The notes under the pieces were generated by a model. It saw only the letters and a list, made by a program, of their open reading frames with translations, was not told where the DNA came from and did not search any database. Position numbers and translations under genes: made by a program. This document shows, one piece after another, positions 23,836 through 32,104 of a stretch of DNA of 35,210 nucleotides (positions are counted from its first letter, which is position 1; the number at the start of each line of letters is the position of its first letter). The stretch is from Pseudomonadota bacterium (GTDB lineage Bacteria > Pseudomonadota > Alphaproteobacteria > Paracaedibacterales > JAKBAR01): assembly GCA_021808925.1 (NCBI GenBank), contig JAKBAR010000010.1, forward strand, positions 1 through 35,210. The letters are read 5' to 3'.

Positions 23836-24767
23836 GGATTATCCTTATGGAAAGTGTTTAGCCTGCTCCCTGTGCATGCAATAAGTGTCTGCCAAATCGC
23901 CTCAAAGGAGGTTTCTCGCTCAAAATGATGGTTAAAAATTTTGGGCTCAGGGTTTGCAACCATTGTGCGAACGTGTAGATTTTGATAATTAACTTCTACA
24001 TGAATACCAACGGCTGAGCGACAGGAAGCATTCTCTAAGCGCTCAATATACCCCCGTTCGATCTGCGCCATTAGTTGCGCTGTGGGATCATTCATTTCCC
24101 TTAAAAGTATTTTTGTTTCTTCATCATCTGAGCGACATTCTAACGCCACAATGCCTTGGCCTGCTGCTGGAATCATCGTGTCTTTCGAGAGAATAGCGGT
24201 ACCTTCAATCGCGATCCCAAGGCGATCCAACCCTGCTTTTGCAAAAATCATCGCATCGTAATTTTCCTTGTTTCCATTGAGTTTGCCAAGACGCGTCCCT
24301 ACATTTCCCCGCAAAGGGATAATCTGAAGATCTGGCCTGTGATAGTTTAAGAGTGCCATACGCCTTGGTGCAGACGTCCCAACAAAACTTTTCTGCGCAA
24401 GATCATTAATCTGACATCCATACACTTTATTCTCATCATAATTAAAATGCGTCACAAGCACATCACGGGCGTCCGCACGAGAGAGATAAGCTACAATTTC
24501 GAATCCTTTGGGGCGCGGCGTTTCAAGATCCTTCAGAGAATGCACGGCAATATCGATTGTTTTTTCCTCCAAACACCGCTCAATTTCCTTGCTAAAAAGA
24601 GCCTTTCCCCCAATCTCATAAAGAGGCCTATCTTGAATAATATCCCCGGTTGTTTTGATTGTGTGAATCACATAAGGAATGTTTTGAGAGGCTAAATAGT
24701 TTTCGACAAACCGCGTTTGTGCAAGAGCAAGAGGGCTTCCTCGGGTACCAATAATAAAAGTGCGCAT
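23832..24767 (-). CDS. hemC: Hydroxymethylbilane synthase (porphobilinogen deaminase)
   Basis: HemC polymerises four porphobilinogens to hydroxymethylbilane. The N-terminal FIIGTRGSPLALAQ, the KEIERCLEEKTIDIAVHSLKDL block with the catalytic region, RRMALL, and the dipyrromethane-cofactor cysteine Cys249 in RLENASCRSAVG are all present. The frame opens at 24806, but the ATG at 24767 yields the family N-terminus (311 residues); no clear Shine-Dalgarno precedes either. It is followed by an exported-protein gene in ATGA overlap. mrp lies upstream, 207 bases away. Confidence 0.96.
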   Translation of the reverse strand: MRTFIIGTRGSPLALAQTRFVENYLASQNIPYVIHTIKTTGDIIQDRPLYEIGGKALFSKEIERCLEEKTIDIAVHSLKDLETPRPKGFEIVAYLSRADARDVLVTHFNYDENKVYGCQINDLAQKSFVGTSAPRRMALLNYHRPDLQIIPLRGNVGTRLGKLNGNKENYDAMIFAKAGLDRLGIAIEGTAILSKDTMIPAAGQGIVALECRSDDEETKILLREMNDPTAQLMAQIERGYIERLENASCRSAVGIHVEVNYQNLHVRTMVANPEPKIFNHHFERETSFEAIWQTLIACTGSRLNTFHKDNP

Positions 24768-24805
24768 GAATGCAGAGCAGAAAAACCAAAGCAACATTGT
24801 GTGCA

Positions 24806-24834
24806 ATTTTATTTTAACTTTTCATAAAAAGCAA
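24806..24834 (-). promoter_or_regulatory. Promoter candidate of hemC (-35 TTGCTT, 17 bp, -10 TAAAAT)
   Basis: On the minus strand a -35 TTGCTT (plus-strand 24829-24834) is followed after exactly 17 bases by TAAAAT (24806-24811), about 39 bases before the chosen ATG. Confidence 0.45.
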
Positions 24835-24864
24835 TTCGTCGTGCAACATGTGGAATTTTTAGGG

Positions 24865-24889
24865 CAATTCTTTAGCCGGGCTTGAATTG
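24865..24889. repeat. Inverted repeat upstream of hemC
   Basis: CAATTC (24865-24870) mirrors GAATTG (24884-24889), with an inner AGCC/GGCT pairing in the centre. It lies between mrp and hemC. It has no T-run on the minus strand, so it could be an operator or a weak transcript end for mrp. Confidence 0.4.
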
Positions 24890-24974
24890 TTAGGGTTTTT
24901 CCTTTGAAAAATTAAGCATTTATCCCCCTTTTTAATCTCCTCTATTTTGCAGCGCTGCCACCCCCTCATCATTC

Positions 24975-25754
24975 CTATCCTAAAAAATGCATGCTTATTT
25001 TTTTATAAAGCTCAAAAATATCTTTATGTGCTAAGACGGCAGGTTTTCCACGATCACTTCCCTCGCGAATCGAAAGCTTAAGCGGAATTGCCCCAAGAAA
25101 AGGAATGCCTAAATCTTTGGCCTGTTTTTCAGCACCTTTTTCATTAAAAATAGCTGTTGTATGATGACAATGGGGGCACTCGAACGCGCTCATATTTTCA
25201 ATAATCCCAAGAACGGGGACCTCGACCTTTTGAAACATAGCAATCCCCTTGCGGGCATCAATTAAGGCGATGTCTTGAGGTGTTGATACGATCACAGCGC
25301 CATCCACATGAACTTGTTGCGCAAGTGTTAATTGAATGTCGCCTGTCCCGGGCGGCATATCCAGCATAAGAAAATCAAGATCTCCCCACGCCACATCAAA
25401 AAGCATTTGCATAAAAGCACTTTGCACCATAGGCCCACGCCAAATCATCGGCGCATCATCCTTCACAAGAAATCCAATCGACATAATCTTAAGGCCATGT
25501 GCCTCAAGAGGAATAAGTTTTTTAGCATCATTGACAGTAGGTTTTTCTTGCAATCCCACCATCATCGGCACAGAGGGACCATAAATATCTGCATCGAGCA
25601 ATCCCACCTTATACCCCAGCTGAGCCAGCATCACAGAGAGATTAATCGCGACGGTAGATTTTCCAACCCCTCCCTTGCCAGAGGCGATTGCGATTATTTT
25701 TTTAACACCAGGGACATATTTTTTGACACGAAAAGTGTGATTTTGGGTTTGCAT
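24975..25754 (-). CDS. mrp: Mrp/ApbC/NBP35-type P-loop ATPase, Fe-S cluster carrier
   Basis: This family binds and transfers iron-sulfur clusters in an ATP-dependent manner. The deviant Walker A is GKGGVGKS at 26-33; the LLDADIYGPSVP and DFLMLDMPPGTGDIQLTLAQ blocks follow, and the cluster-binding CPHC is Cys193-x-x-Cys196. At 259 residues it lacks the N-terminal MIP18/DUF59 domain of longer Mrp proteins and begins almost directly with the P-loop domain. The ATG at 25754 is the only fitting start. Divergent from the second LRR gene. Confidence 0.93.
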   Translation of the reverse strand: MQTQNHTFRVKKYVPGVKKIIAIASGKGGVGKSTVAINLSVMLAQLGYKVGLLDADIYGPSVPMMVGLQEKPTVNDAKKLIPLEAHGLKIMSIGFLVKDDAPMIWRGPMVQSAFMQMLFDVAWGDLDFLMLDMPPGTGDIQLTLAQQVHVDGAVIVSTPQDIALIDARKGIAMFQKVEVPVLGIIENMSAFECPHCHHTTAIFNEKGAEKQAKDLGIPFLGAIPLKLSIREGSDRGKPAVLAHKDIFELYKKISMHFLG

Positions 25755-25828
25755 TTTTTAATTTTTTATTAATCTTCTTAGTCAAAACTATAGCGATAAA
25801 AGAGCGTGATTATAAGGAGTATTTTTTT

Positions 25829-26686
25829 ATGGATTTTTTTAAAACACTTAGCCTTACTGTTTCTTTTTTGATGTTCACTTGTTTGTCCAATCACTTCTCT
25901 GTGTGGGCGCAGCAGGATTATCCTAACTGTAAGAAAAAAACACCTAAGACGATTTTCTTGGAACCCTTTAAAAAACTGACGAAAAAGCCAAAGGAGAAAG
26001 TAGAGGAAAAGATAGACGATAGTGCAAAAGACCGGGCTGACCTCCTTGAGAAATTTTTTTCTAAAAAAGAGCGCAAAAATATGGAAAAGGTGCTGAGGGT
26101 TAACTATAAATTATCTCCTAAAACTGGGAAAAAAATAGTTCAGATCCAAGTCAATGGCCCTTATATGAAGGAAAATGTGAGTAAGGCGTTTAGTTTATTT
26201 TTCAGTAAGTTCACTGGCCAAGATGTTGACTCTATGCACCTATCAACATTTTACCTACAGCCTGCACCGCCTGAGGTGATTGAGATTATCGCGGATGGCA
26301 TCAATAATAATACAATCCATGAGTTATATCTTCAGAATAATATGTGGGGACCTGATGGGATAAAAATTTTAAGTGAGCGTGTCAAAGGGAAAGATTTTAA
26401 TACTTTTGATTTTGGAATAAGTTATATGGGCAATGAGGGCGTTCCTTTCCTCATAGAGTTCATGAAAAACAATAAAATAAGAAAAATTTTCATTGATGAA
26501 AGCAATGCTAGTGAAGAAGAGTTTTTAAACTATCTCAATAAATATAATTATTACATAAAAAATATTATGGGTATTTCTTTCCATGAAGAAATATTAAAAA
26601 GTATTCTCAAGCGTAATAACGCACTTCCCAAAACAGATTTCAACAGAATGCTTACAAACTTTGATCTGTTCTTCTTTTATAACTAA
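25829..26686 (+). CDS. Exported leucine-rich-repeat protein (LRR-RI type), paralogue
   Basis: The 285-residue protein has a signal peptide (MDFFKTLSLTVSFLMFTC, cleavage probably after VWA), a Lys-rich linker, then LRR-RI-like repeats seen at TIHELYLQNNMWGPDGI, FNTFDFGISYMGNEGV and IRKIFIDESNASEEE. It ends in FNRMLTNFDLFFFYN. Compared with the protein at 21150-21971 it shares the GPDGI/FEIL repeat form, the (F/L)I(E/L)F(M/L).NN.KI segment, the Y(L/I)(N/D)KY helix, and an aromatic C-terminus after DF(N/K)R. Its ATG follows AAGGAG. The repeats are fewer and more degenerate than in the paralogue. The likely role is protein binding outside the cytoplasm. Confidence 0.82.
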   Translation: MDFFKTLSLTVSFLMFTCLSNHFSVWAQQDYPNCKKKTPKTIFLEPFKKLTKKPKEKVEEKIDDSAKDRADLLEKFFSKKERKNMEKVLRVNYKLSPKTGKKIVQIQVNGPYMKENVSKAFSLFFSKFTGQDVDSMHLSTFYLQPAPPEVIEIIADGINNNTIHELYLQNNMWGPDGIKILSERVKGKDFNTFDFGISYMGNEGVPFLIEFMKNNKIRKIFIDESNASEEEFLNYLNKYNYYIKNIMGISFHEEILKSILKRNNALPKTDFNRMLTNFDLFFFYN

Positions 26687-26814
26687 AGGTGAGTAAGCAG
26701 ATTGCTCATAAAACAATGATTTTTCTTAAATATTTTTTATATCTCTTTCCGATTGCGTGCGATAAAGTTATGATAGTGTCTATATAACATCTTCTATCAA
26801 GATATTAAGATATA

Positions 26815-27939
26815 ATGAGCGATCCTAAAAACCCTTGGGGGCCCCGTAAAAGCGGCGATGGCCCCGGCAATGCATGGAATAAAAATAGTGGCAACGCAGC
26901 AGATGAGATGATTGACAAACTCCAAGAGCGCCTCAAAAAAATGATGGGCGGCGGTGGCGGCGGTCAAGGATCGGGGGGATCAGGTGGCTCTCCTTTTCAC
27001 CAAGGTGCCGGATTCTTAGCACTTATCGGCCTTGGAGCTTTGGTTGTATGGTTTGCGCTTGGCCTTTTTCGTGTTCAAGAAGGCGAAGTCGGTGTTGTCT
27101 TGCGCTTTGGTAAAATGGTGCGTATCGTAGGGCCTGGCTTGCAATATCATTTACCTGCACCCTTTGAATCTGTACGTGTGCAAAAAGTCTCAGCGATTAA
27201 CCGCATCGATGGGGGGATGACTGCAGAAGCCAAAAGTGGCGATTCCGAGCAGGCGCTGACACTGACATCCGACGAAAATATGGTCATCATTAGCTATTCT
27301 GTCCAATGGCGTATTAAGGATGTGAGTGAATATCTCTTCACTGCGCGTGATCCCGAGGGGCTCATTACTGTGGCTGCAGAAAGTGCGGTTCGCGAAGTAT
27401 TTGGACAAACAACGGCACGCTCTGCGCTAACCGAAGGGCGTGAGGGTATTAGTAACCGTGCCCATGAATTACTGCAAAAAATACTCGACTCCTATAAACT
27501 CGGTGTCCAAATTGTGAGCTTCCAGTTACAACGCGTCGAGGCTCCACCGCAAGTTATCGAATCCTTTAACGATGTCCAAGCATCCTTGGTCGATGCGGAT
27601 CGTTTAAAAAATGAAGCAGAGTCCTATAGTAATCAGATTATTCCTGTGGCCCGCGGTAATGCCGAGCGCATCAAGCAAGAAGCTCAGGCCTATGCACAAA
27701 AAACAGTGGCTGAAGCGGAAGGTGAAGCATCACGGTTTAACTTGGTCTACACAGCCTATAGCACAAACAAAGATGTGGCGCTCATGCGGTCCTATATGGA
27801 GACAATGCAACGGGTTCTAAAGTCTGCGCCTAAAATTATTCTCGATCCTAAAATTGGAAATATGGTGCCCTATTTGCCCATTAATGAACTCAAAAAACCT
27901 GCGCCTGAGGCGCATTCCACTAAAACGGAGACAAAATAA
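26815..27939 (+). CDS. hflK: HflK, FtsH-associated band 7/SPFH membrane protein
   Basis: HflK and HflC form a ring that surrounds and modulates the FtsH protease in the inner membrane. The 374-residue protein begins with the typical NPWGPR and a poly-glycine stretch (about residues 44-58), one transmembrane segment (about 64-86), then the SPFH domain starting at RVQEGEVGVVLRFGK and a coiled-coil rich in Ala and Glu. No clear Shine-Dalgarno precedes the ATG. hflC starts on the last base of its stop codon (TAATG), and degP and radC follow. Confidence 0.96.
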   Translation: MSDPKNPWGPRKSGDGPGNAWNKNSGNAADEMIDKLQERLKKMMGGGGGGQGSGGSGGSPFHQGAGFLALIGLGALVVWFALGLFRVQEGEVGVVLRFGKMVRIVGPGLQYHLPAPFESVRVQKVSAINRIDGGMTAEAKSGDSEQALTLTSDENMVIISYSVQWRIKDVSEYLFTARDPEGLITVAAESAVREVFGQTTARSALTEGREGISNRAHELLQKILDSYKLGVQIVSFQLQRVEAPPQVIESFNDVQASLVDADRLKNEAESYSNQIIPVARGNAERIKQEAQAYAQKTVAEAEGEASRFNLVYTAYSTNKDVALMRSYMETMQRVLKSAPKIILDPKIGNMVPYLPINELKKPAPEAHSTKTETK

Positions 27940-28820
27940 TGACTCATCGTCTAACGATTCCTTTCCTTGTTATTTTGGGGGGCATTATTGTCCTTTTGAA
28001 TTTTATGATGTTTACAGTCGATCAAACAAAACAGGCGATTGTCCTGCGCTTTGGTGCACTTGTTGATGTTTACACTCAGCCAGGCCTTAAGTTTCGCGTA
28101 CCTTTCATCGATGATGTGATTATGTATGAGAAGCTGGTGCTGGATTATGATTTACCCCCCATTCCTATTACAACGGTGGATCAAAAGCGCCTTATCGTCG
28201 ACACCTACACCCGGTATATCATCAAAGATCCTGTGCTTTTTTTCCAAACCATCAAACCTGCGACAGAAGATGGTGTGCGTATGCGTCTTGAGACCATTAT
28301 TAGTAGCTCTGTCCGTAATGTCCTTGGTAAAATACCTTTGCGAGAACTTCTCTCTGAAAAGCGTTCGGCGATTATGCGAACCATCGAAGAAGAGGTCAAA
28401 GCTCTTGCAAAAGGTCTTGGTGTTGAAATTATTGATGTGCGTATTATAAGGACAGAACTTCCCGCAGAAAACCGCAATGCTGTTTTTGCGCGTATGAATG
28501 CAGAGCTCAATCGTATTGCTTCTGAAAACCGTGCAAAAGGATCAGAAATTGCGCAAGGTATTCGGGCAAAAGCGGATGCTGAACAAACTATTATTTTGGC
28601 AGAAGCACAGAAAAATGCGCAACTCATTCGTGGTGAGGCCGAAGCAAAGGCGATTAATCGTGTGGCAAGTACGCTTGGAAAAGATGTGCAGTTCTATTCT
28701 TTTTATCGTTCTATGCAAATTTATGATGAAGCATTGACCACAGAAACATCTTTAATTTTATCAACTGATAACGATTTGTTTAGATTTTTCGGTCATCCTA
28801 CTAAGCAGATGAAAGATTAA
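27939..28820 (+). CDS. hflC: HflC, FtsH-associated band 7/SPFH membrane protein
   Basis: HflC partners HflK. The 293 residues hold an N-terminal transmembrane segment (about 5-22), the SPFH domain from VDQTKQAIVLRFGALV, RIIRTELPAENRNAVFARMNAE, and a helical AxGxxxA-type region (GIRAKADAEQTIILAEAQKNAQLI). It ends with FYSFYRSMQIYDEAL and DNDLFRFF, typical of HflC. Its ATG overlaps the hflK stop by one base, so translation is coupled. Confidence 0.97.
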   Translation: MTHRLTIPFLVILGGIIVLLNFMMFTVDQTKQAIVLRFGALVDVYTQPGLKFRVPFIDDVIMYEKLVLDYDLPPIPITTVDQKRLIVDTYTRYIIKDPVLFFQTIKPATEDGVRMRLETIISSSVRNVLGKIPLRELLSEKRSAIMRTIEEEVKALAKGLGVEIIDVRIIRTELPAENRNAVFARMNAELNRIASENRAKGSEIAQGIRAKADAEQTIILAEAQKNAQLIRGEAEAKAINRVASTLGKDVQFYSFYRSMQIYDEALTTETSLILSTDNDLFRFFGHPTKQMKD

Positions 28821-28847
28821 TGTTTAATAAAAGGCTTTGAAACAATC

Positions 28848-30932
28848 ATGATTCACCGTTTTGCAACAATTATTCTGGTTCTTACACTTTTCACACTTCC
28901 TGCCTGTGAACGGATGGATGCCCTTAAGCAACGTGTACAAGGAGGGGGACAAGAACAGGGAGCTGTAAATCCCACCCATTTAACGATTTCAGGAAATGCT
29001 CTCAAGCAACTTCAAGGTGTTCTAGAGCAAAAAATGCAGTTGGCCTTGGATCAAAAAATAAATGAGCGGGTGAATCTTGAGGTAAAACAACAGCTAGCAG
29101 AACAAGTGCGCTTAATAGAGCAAAAAATTGTTCCTTGTCCTCAAGCAGGTCATGCTGAGAATATTCCTGAAAGCTCTGCTGCAGCTTCTTCTGAAAAAAC
29201 GGCTATCTCTGATTTTCGCAGGGGATTTTCTGAAGTTGCAGCATTAGCGATTCCTGCCGTTGTGAATGTCTCAACAACACAAGTCGTGGATCAAAAAGCG
29301 CTAGCAGCACAGGAAATGCCTAAAATGGGTCCCGGTTTTCCGCCGCTGGAGGAGCTTTTTAAGGACTTTTTTGAACCTCAAGACCGCCCTAAGCGTGTTC
29401 AATCCGTCGGATCAGGCTTTATTGTGCGCGTGTCGGATAAAGAAGCGTTTATCGTCACCAATAATCATGTCGTCGCCGATGCATCTAAGATTACGATCAT
29501 TCTTGCGGATAGAACAGAAATTGATGCTGTGCTTCATGCGAATGATGACCGCACAGATCTTGCTGTATTGCGTGTCAAACTTGATAGCTTGCCCTCTGAA
29601 AAGCGCAAACTTCCAACGCTCAGTTGGGGAAATTCCGATGAGGCAAAGGTCGGGCAGTTTATTGTTGCAATTGGCAATCCCTTTGGCCTTGGAAGTACGG
29701 TGACTTCGGGGATTATTTCCGGCAAGGGGCGTGACATTGTTTTGCGTGCCAAAAATAATAAATCAACAGACCTTGTGGATGACTTTATTCAGCACGATGC
29801 GTCGATTAATATGGGCAATTCCGGCGGCGTCCTCCTGAATACAGAGGGCAAAGTCATTGGTATTAATACGGCGATTTTCTCGCCCAGTGGCGGCAGCATT
29901 GGTATTGGTTTTGCGATTCCTGCCAATCTGGCGAAGTCTACAATTGACCAACTTATTCAGTTTGGTCATACACAGCGTGGCTGGCTTGGCGTTTCCGTAT
30001 TGCCTGTTTCTCCTGAGGTCGCTGAGAGTCTTGGTCTTGGAGAGACGCGGGGCGGGATCGTCAAAGCTATTAATAAGGGGAGTCCTGCAGAGAAAATTGG
30101 TCTGAAAGAAAATGATATTATTATAGAGTTTGATGGGAAAAAACTCAGCGATAAAGTACGTCTCTCCCGTGTTGTGAGTGAAACCCCTGTTGGAAAAACG
30201 GTCACAATGAAGGTTTTGAGGGATAATAATAATGAAATGTCCTTTAAGGAAATGACCTTTAATGTCGTCGTCGCAGAATATCCCTCCAATTTAACAATGG
30301 ATGATGCGGCTCGCCAAACCATTAAAGCGCCTCCTGAAAAAGTTACAGAGGTCCTTGGCATGGGCCTTGTGCCTATGCCGAAATCCATTGTCAATGGACA
30401 ACAAAATCCGGGGAGTGCTCCGGGGCTTCCTCCTTTGAAAAACGGTGTTTTGGTTGTGGATGTTAAGCAAAATTCAAGTGCTGAGGATTCGGGGCTGAAA
30501 AAAGGTGATGTTATCAATGAAATTAATTTAAAACCCGTGACAAAACCTGAGGAAATCGGAGCAGCCATTAAAGAAATTCATGAGACTGATCCTAAACGGC
30601 CAAGCGTTCTTTTAACGGTCACCCGTCGTGGTCTTCCTCCACAATACGTGGCACTCTCTTTTAAGTCATTGGCAGAGACAGCAGCGGAAAATGCTAAAAA
30701 AGTTCCTGAAACCCCAGGAACCATGGCCCAAACACCTCAAAATCCTCCGTCTAATCCACCGATGCCAGAGGAGGAATCATCGAGCCAGCCGCCCTATACA
30801 CTTGAGGAAAAAAAGCCCGAAGAGGAGAAAGCTGCACCTAAAAAAACAGAACCCGCACAACCTCAAGCGTCAAAAGCAGGCGAAAAACCTAAAACACCAG
30901 AAAAGCCGCAAAAGAATCCTCAGAAAAAATAG
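28848..30932 (+). CDS. degP: Do/DegP-type periplasmic serine protease with unusual N- and C-terminal extensions
   Basis: This HtrA-family protease degrades or refolds misfolded envelope proteins. The catalytic triad is His207 (VTNNHVVADAS), Asp237 (DDRTDLAVLRV) and Ser325 (NMGNSGGVLLN), followed by two PDZ domains (from about residue 375 and 520). At 694 residues it is about 200 longer than common DegP. The signal peptide ends in L17-P-A-C20, a possible lipobox, then come about 70 residues of likely coiled coil (LEQKMQLALDQKINERVNLE and on), and the last 80 residues are Pro/Lys/Glu-rich. A lipid anchor would differ from soluble DegP (inference). It lies 27 bases after hflC, an order common in alphaproteobacteria. 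Confidence 0.93.
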   Translation: MIHRFATIILVLTLFTLPACERMDALKQRVQGGGQEQGAVNPTHLTISGNALKQLQGVLEQKMQLALDQKINERVNLEVKQQLAEQVRLIEQKIVPCPQAGHAENIPESSAAASSEKTAISDFRRGFSEVAALAIPAVVNVSTTQVVDQKALAAQEMPKMGPGFPPLEELFKDFFEPQDRPKRVQSVGSGFIVRVSDKEAFIVTNNHVVADASKITIILADRTEIDAVLHANDDRTDLAVLRVKLDSLPSEKRKLPTLSWGNSDEAKVGQFIVAIGNPFGLGSTVTSGIISGKGRDIVLRAKNNKSTDLVDDFIQHDASINMGNSGGVLLNTEGKVIGINTAIFSPSGGSIGIGFAIPANLAKSTIDQLIQFGHTQRGWLGVSVLPVSPEVAESLGLGETRGGIVKAINKGSPAEKIGLKENDIIIEFDGKKLSDKVRLSRVVSETPVGKTVTMKVLRDNNNEMSFKEMTFNVVVAEYPSNLTMDDAARQTIKAPPEKVTEVLGMGLVPMPKSIVNGQQNPGSAPGLPPLKNGVLVVDVKQNSSAEDSGLKKGDVINEINLKPVTKPEEIGAAIKEIHETDPKRPSVLLTVTRRGLPPQYVALSFKSLAETAAENAKKVPETPGTMAQTPQNPPSNPPMPEEESSSQPPYTLEEKKPEEEKAAPKKTEPAQPQASKAGEKPKTPEKPQKNPQKK

Positions 30933-30944
30933 TTTTTAAATTCT

Positions 30945-31628
30945 ATGCGTGAAGATTCCCATTACCTTGGCCACAGGGCGCGTTTAAAAGAAAAATTTTT
31001 AAAGGCGCCTGAAGGGCTTTTGGATTACGAACTTGTGGAGCTTTTGCTTTTTTTGGCCGTACCGCGCGCGGATGTCAAGCCACTTGCTAAAAAACTTATT
31101 GCGCATTTTCCAACATTTTCTGAGCTTTTGAATGCGCCTTCCTCGCGCCTTTTAGAAATAAAAGGTGTGGGAGACAATGTCCTTTTCGCACTCAAGCTTG
31201 TCGAAGTGTTAAGCAAACGTATGCTGCAGCAAGATATTCAAAAAAAAATAACCATTCGAGGCGCAAAGGACGTCATGGCGTATTGCCGTCAGCGTATTGC
31301 CTTTAGCCCTATTGAGAGCCTTTTAGTTCTTTTTCTCGACAACGGCAATGGCATTATTGTCGATGAAATTATGCAACAAGGAACCGTCGATGCCACTGCG
31401 ATTTATCCACGGGAAATTCTCAAGCGCTCCCTTGAGGTGGGTGCGTCGTCCATTATTCTTGCGCACAATCACCCAAGCGGCGATCCGACGCCCTCAAAGG
31501 AAGATATTCTTATGACACACGAGGTAATAAAAGGCGCAACGCCTTTGAATATCGCGGTGCTGGATCATATTGTGGTGGGGCACAGCGATGCTGTGTCGCT
31601 TAGAAGTCTTGGCGTGCTGGACTTTTAG
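30945..31628 (+). CDS. radC: RadC family protein (JAB/MPN domain)
   Basis: The 227-residue protein has an N-terminal helix-hairpin-helix-like part (LLEIKGVGDNVLFALKLVEV) and a C-terminal MPN+/JAB domain with the metalloprotease-like signature LAHNHPSGDPTPSKED. The function of RadC in cells is unsettled; the older repair role is not well supported. It begins 12 bases after the degP stop, apparently in the same transcript, with no clear ribosome site. Confidence 0.95.
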   Translation: MREDSHYLGHRARLKEKFLKAPEGLLDYELVELLLFLAVPRADVKPLAKKLIAHFPTFSELLNAPSSRLLEIKGVGDNVLFALKLVEVLSKRMLQQDIQKKITIRGAKDVMAYCRQRIAFSPIESLLVLFLDNGNGIIVDEIMQQGTVDATAIYPREILKRSLEVGASSIILAHNHPSGDPTPSKEDILMTHEVIKGATPLNIAVLDHIVVGHSDAVSLRSLGVLDF

Positions 31629-31651
31629 TTCTAGACTTTTAATCTGTGAAG

Positions 31652-31674
31652 AAAGGAGGCCGGGCCCCCTTTTG
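31652..31674 (+). terminator. Hairpin after radC
   Basis: A nine-pair stem with one mismatch (AAAGGAGGC against GCCCCCTTT, tri-base loop) followed by four Ts, 24 bases after the radC stop and before the convergent exported-protein gene. It probably ends the hflK-radC transcript. Confidence 0.55.
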
Positions 31675-31680
31675 AGATAA

Positions 31681-32010
31681 TTAATCGTTGAAAAGGTCAC
31701 TGCAATATTTATTAATCTCCTTCTGCTCTTCATCATCGAGGCTATCATAAAATGCATAGAGGGCATCAAGACCCAAATCGCTTTTAATCTTTTCCAACTG
31801 ATCTCTTAATTGCTGCGCCATTTCTTCTTCTTTTTTCTTAAGGTCGGAGCTTTTCTCTTCCTCAGATTTATCTATGTTCTGAGCATTCAGCGTGAGGTGA
31901 TCTTTTTCATCACTATTTATTATATTGTCATTGTTATGGGTGGATGCCACGCCTGCACCTGCGCCAAGAGTGATTGCAAGGGAAAAGCTCATGAGTGTTT
32001 TTGAAAACAT
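31681..32010 (-). CDS. Small acidic exported protein
   Basis: The family is not recognised. The 109-residue product has a signal peptide (MFSKTLMSFSLAITLGAGAG, cleavage likely after VAS) and a mature part of about 85 residues that is acidic and helical. A Glu/Lys-rich coiled-coil-like stretch (SDLKKKEEEMAQQLRDQLEK) is followed by LDALYAFYDSLDDEEQKEI. The ATG at 32010 has AAGGAA at eleven bases. It stands alone between radC and the Sua5 gene. Confidence 0.72.
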   Translation of the reverse strand: MFSKTLMSFSLAITLGAGAGVASTHNNDNIINSDEKDHLTLNAQNIDKSEEEKSSDLKKKEEEMAQQLRDQLEKIKSDLGLDALYAFYDSLDDEEQKEINKYCSDLFND

Positions 32011-32104
32011 TTTTAAATATTCCTTATGATTTTAATTATCTACACACAGAAACACATAGCATAAATAACAATGCAGGCTTAGAAAAAAATAGTTTTTGGG
32101 CTCT

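Noticed and set aside
29966-30568. 200-codon minus-strand frame inside degP
   Set aside because: Antisense to the PDZ domains of a well-supported gene; Ser/Thr/Pro-rich composition is what the complement of that reading frame yields.
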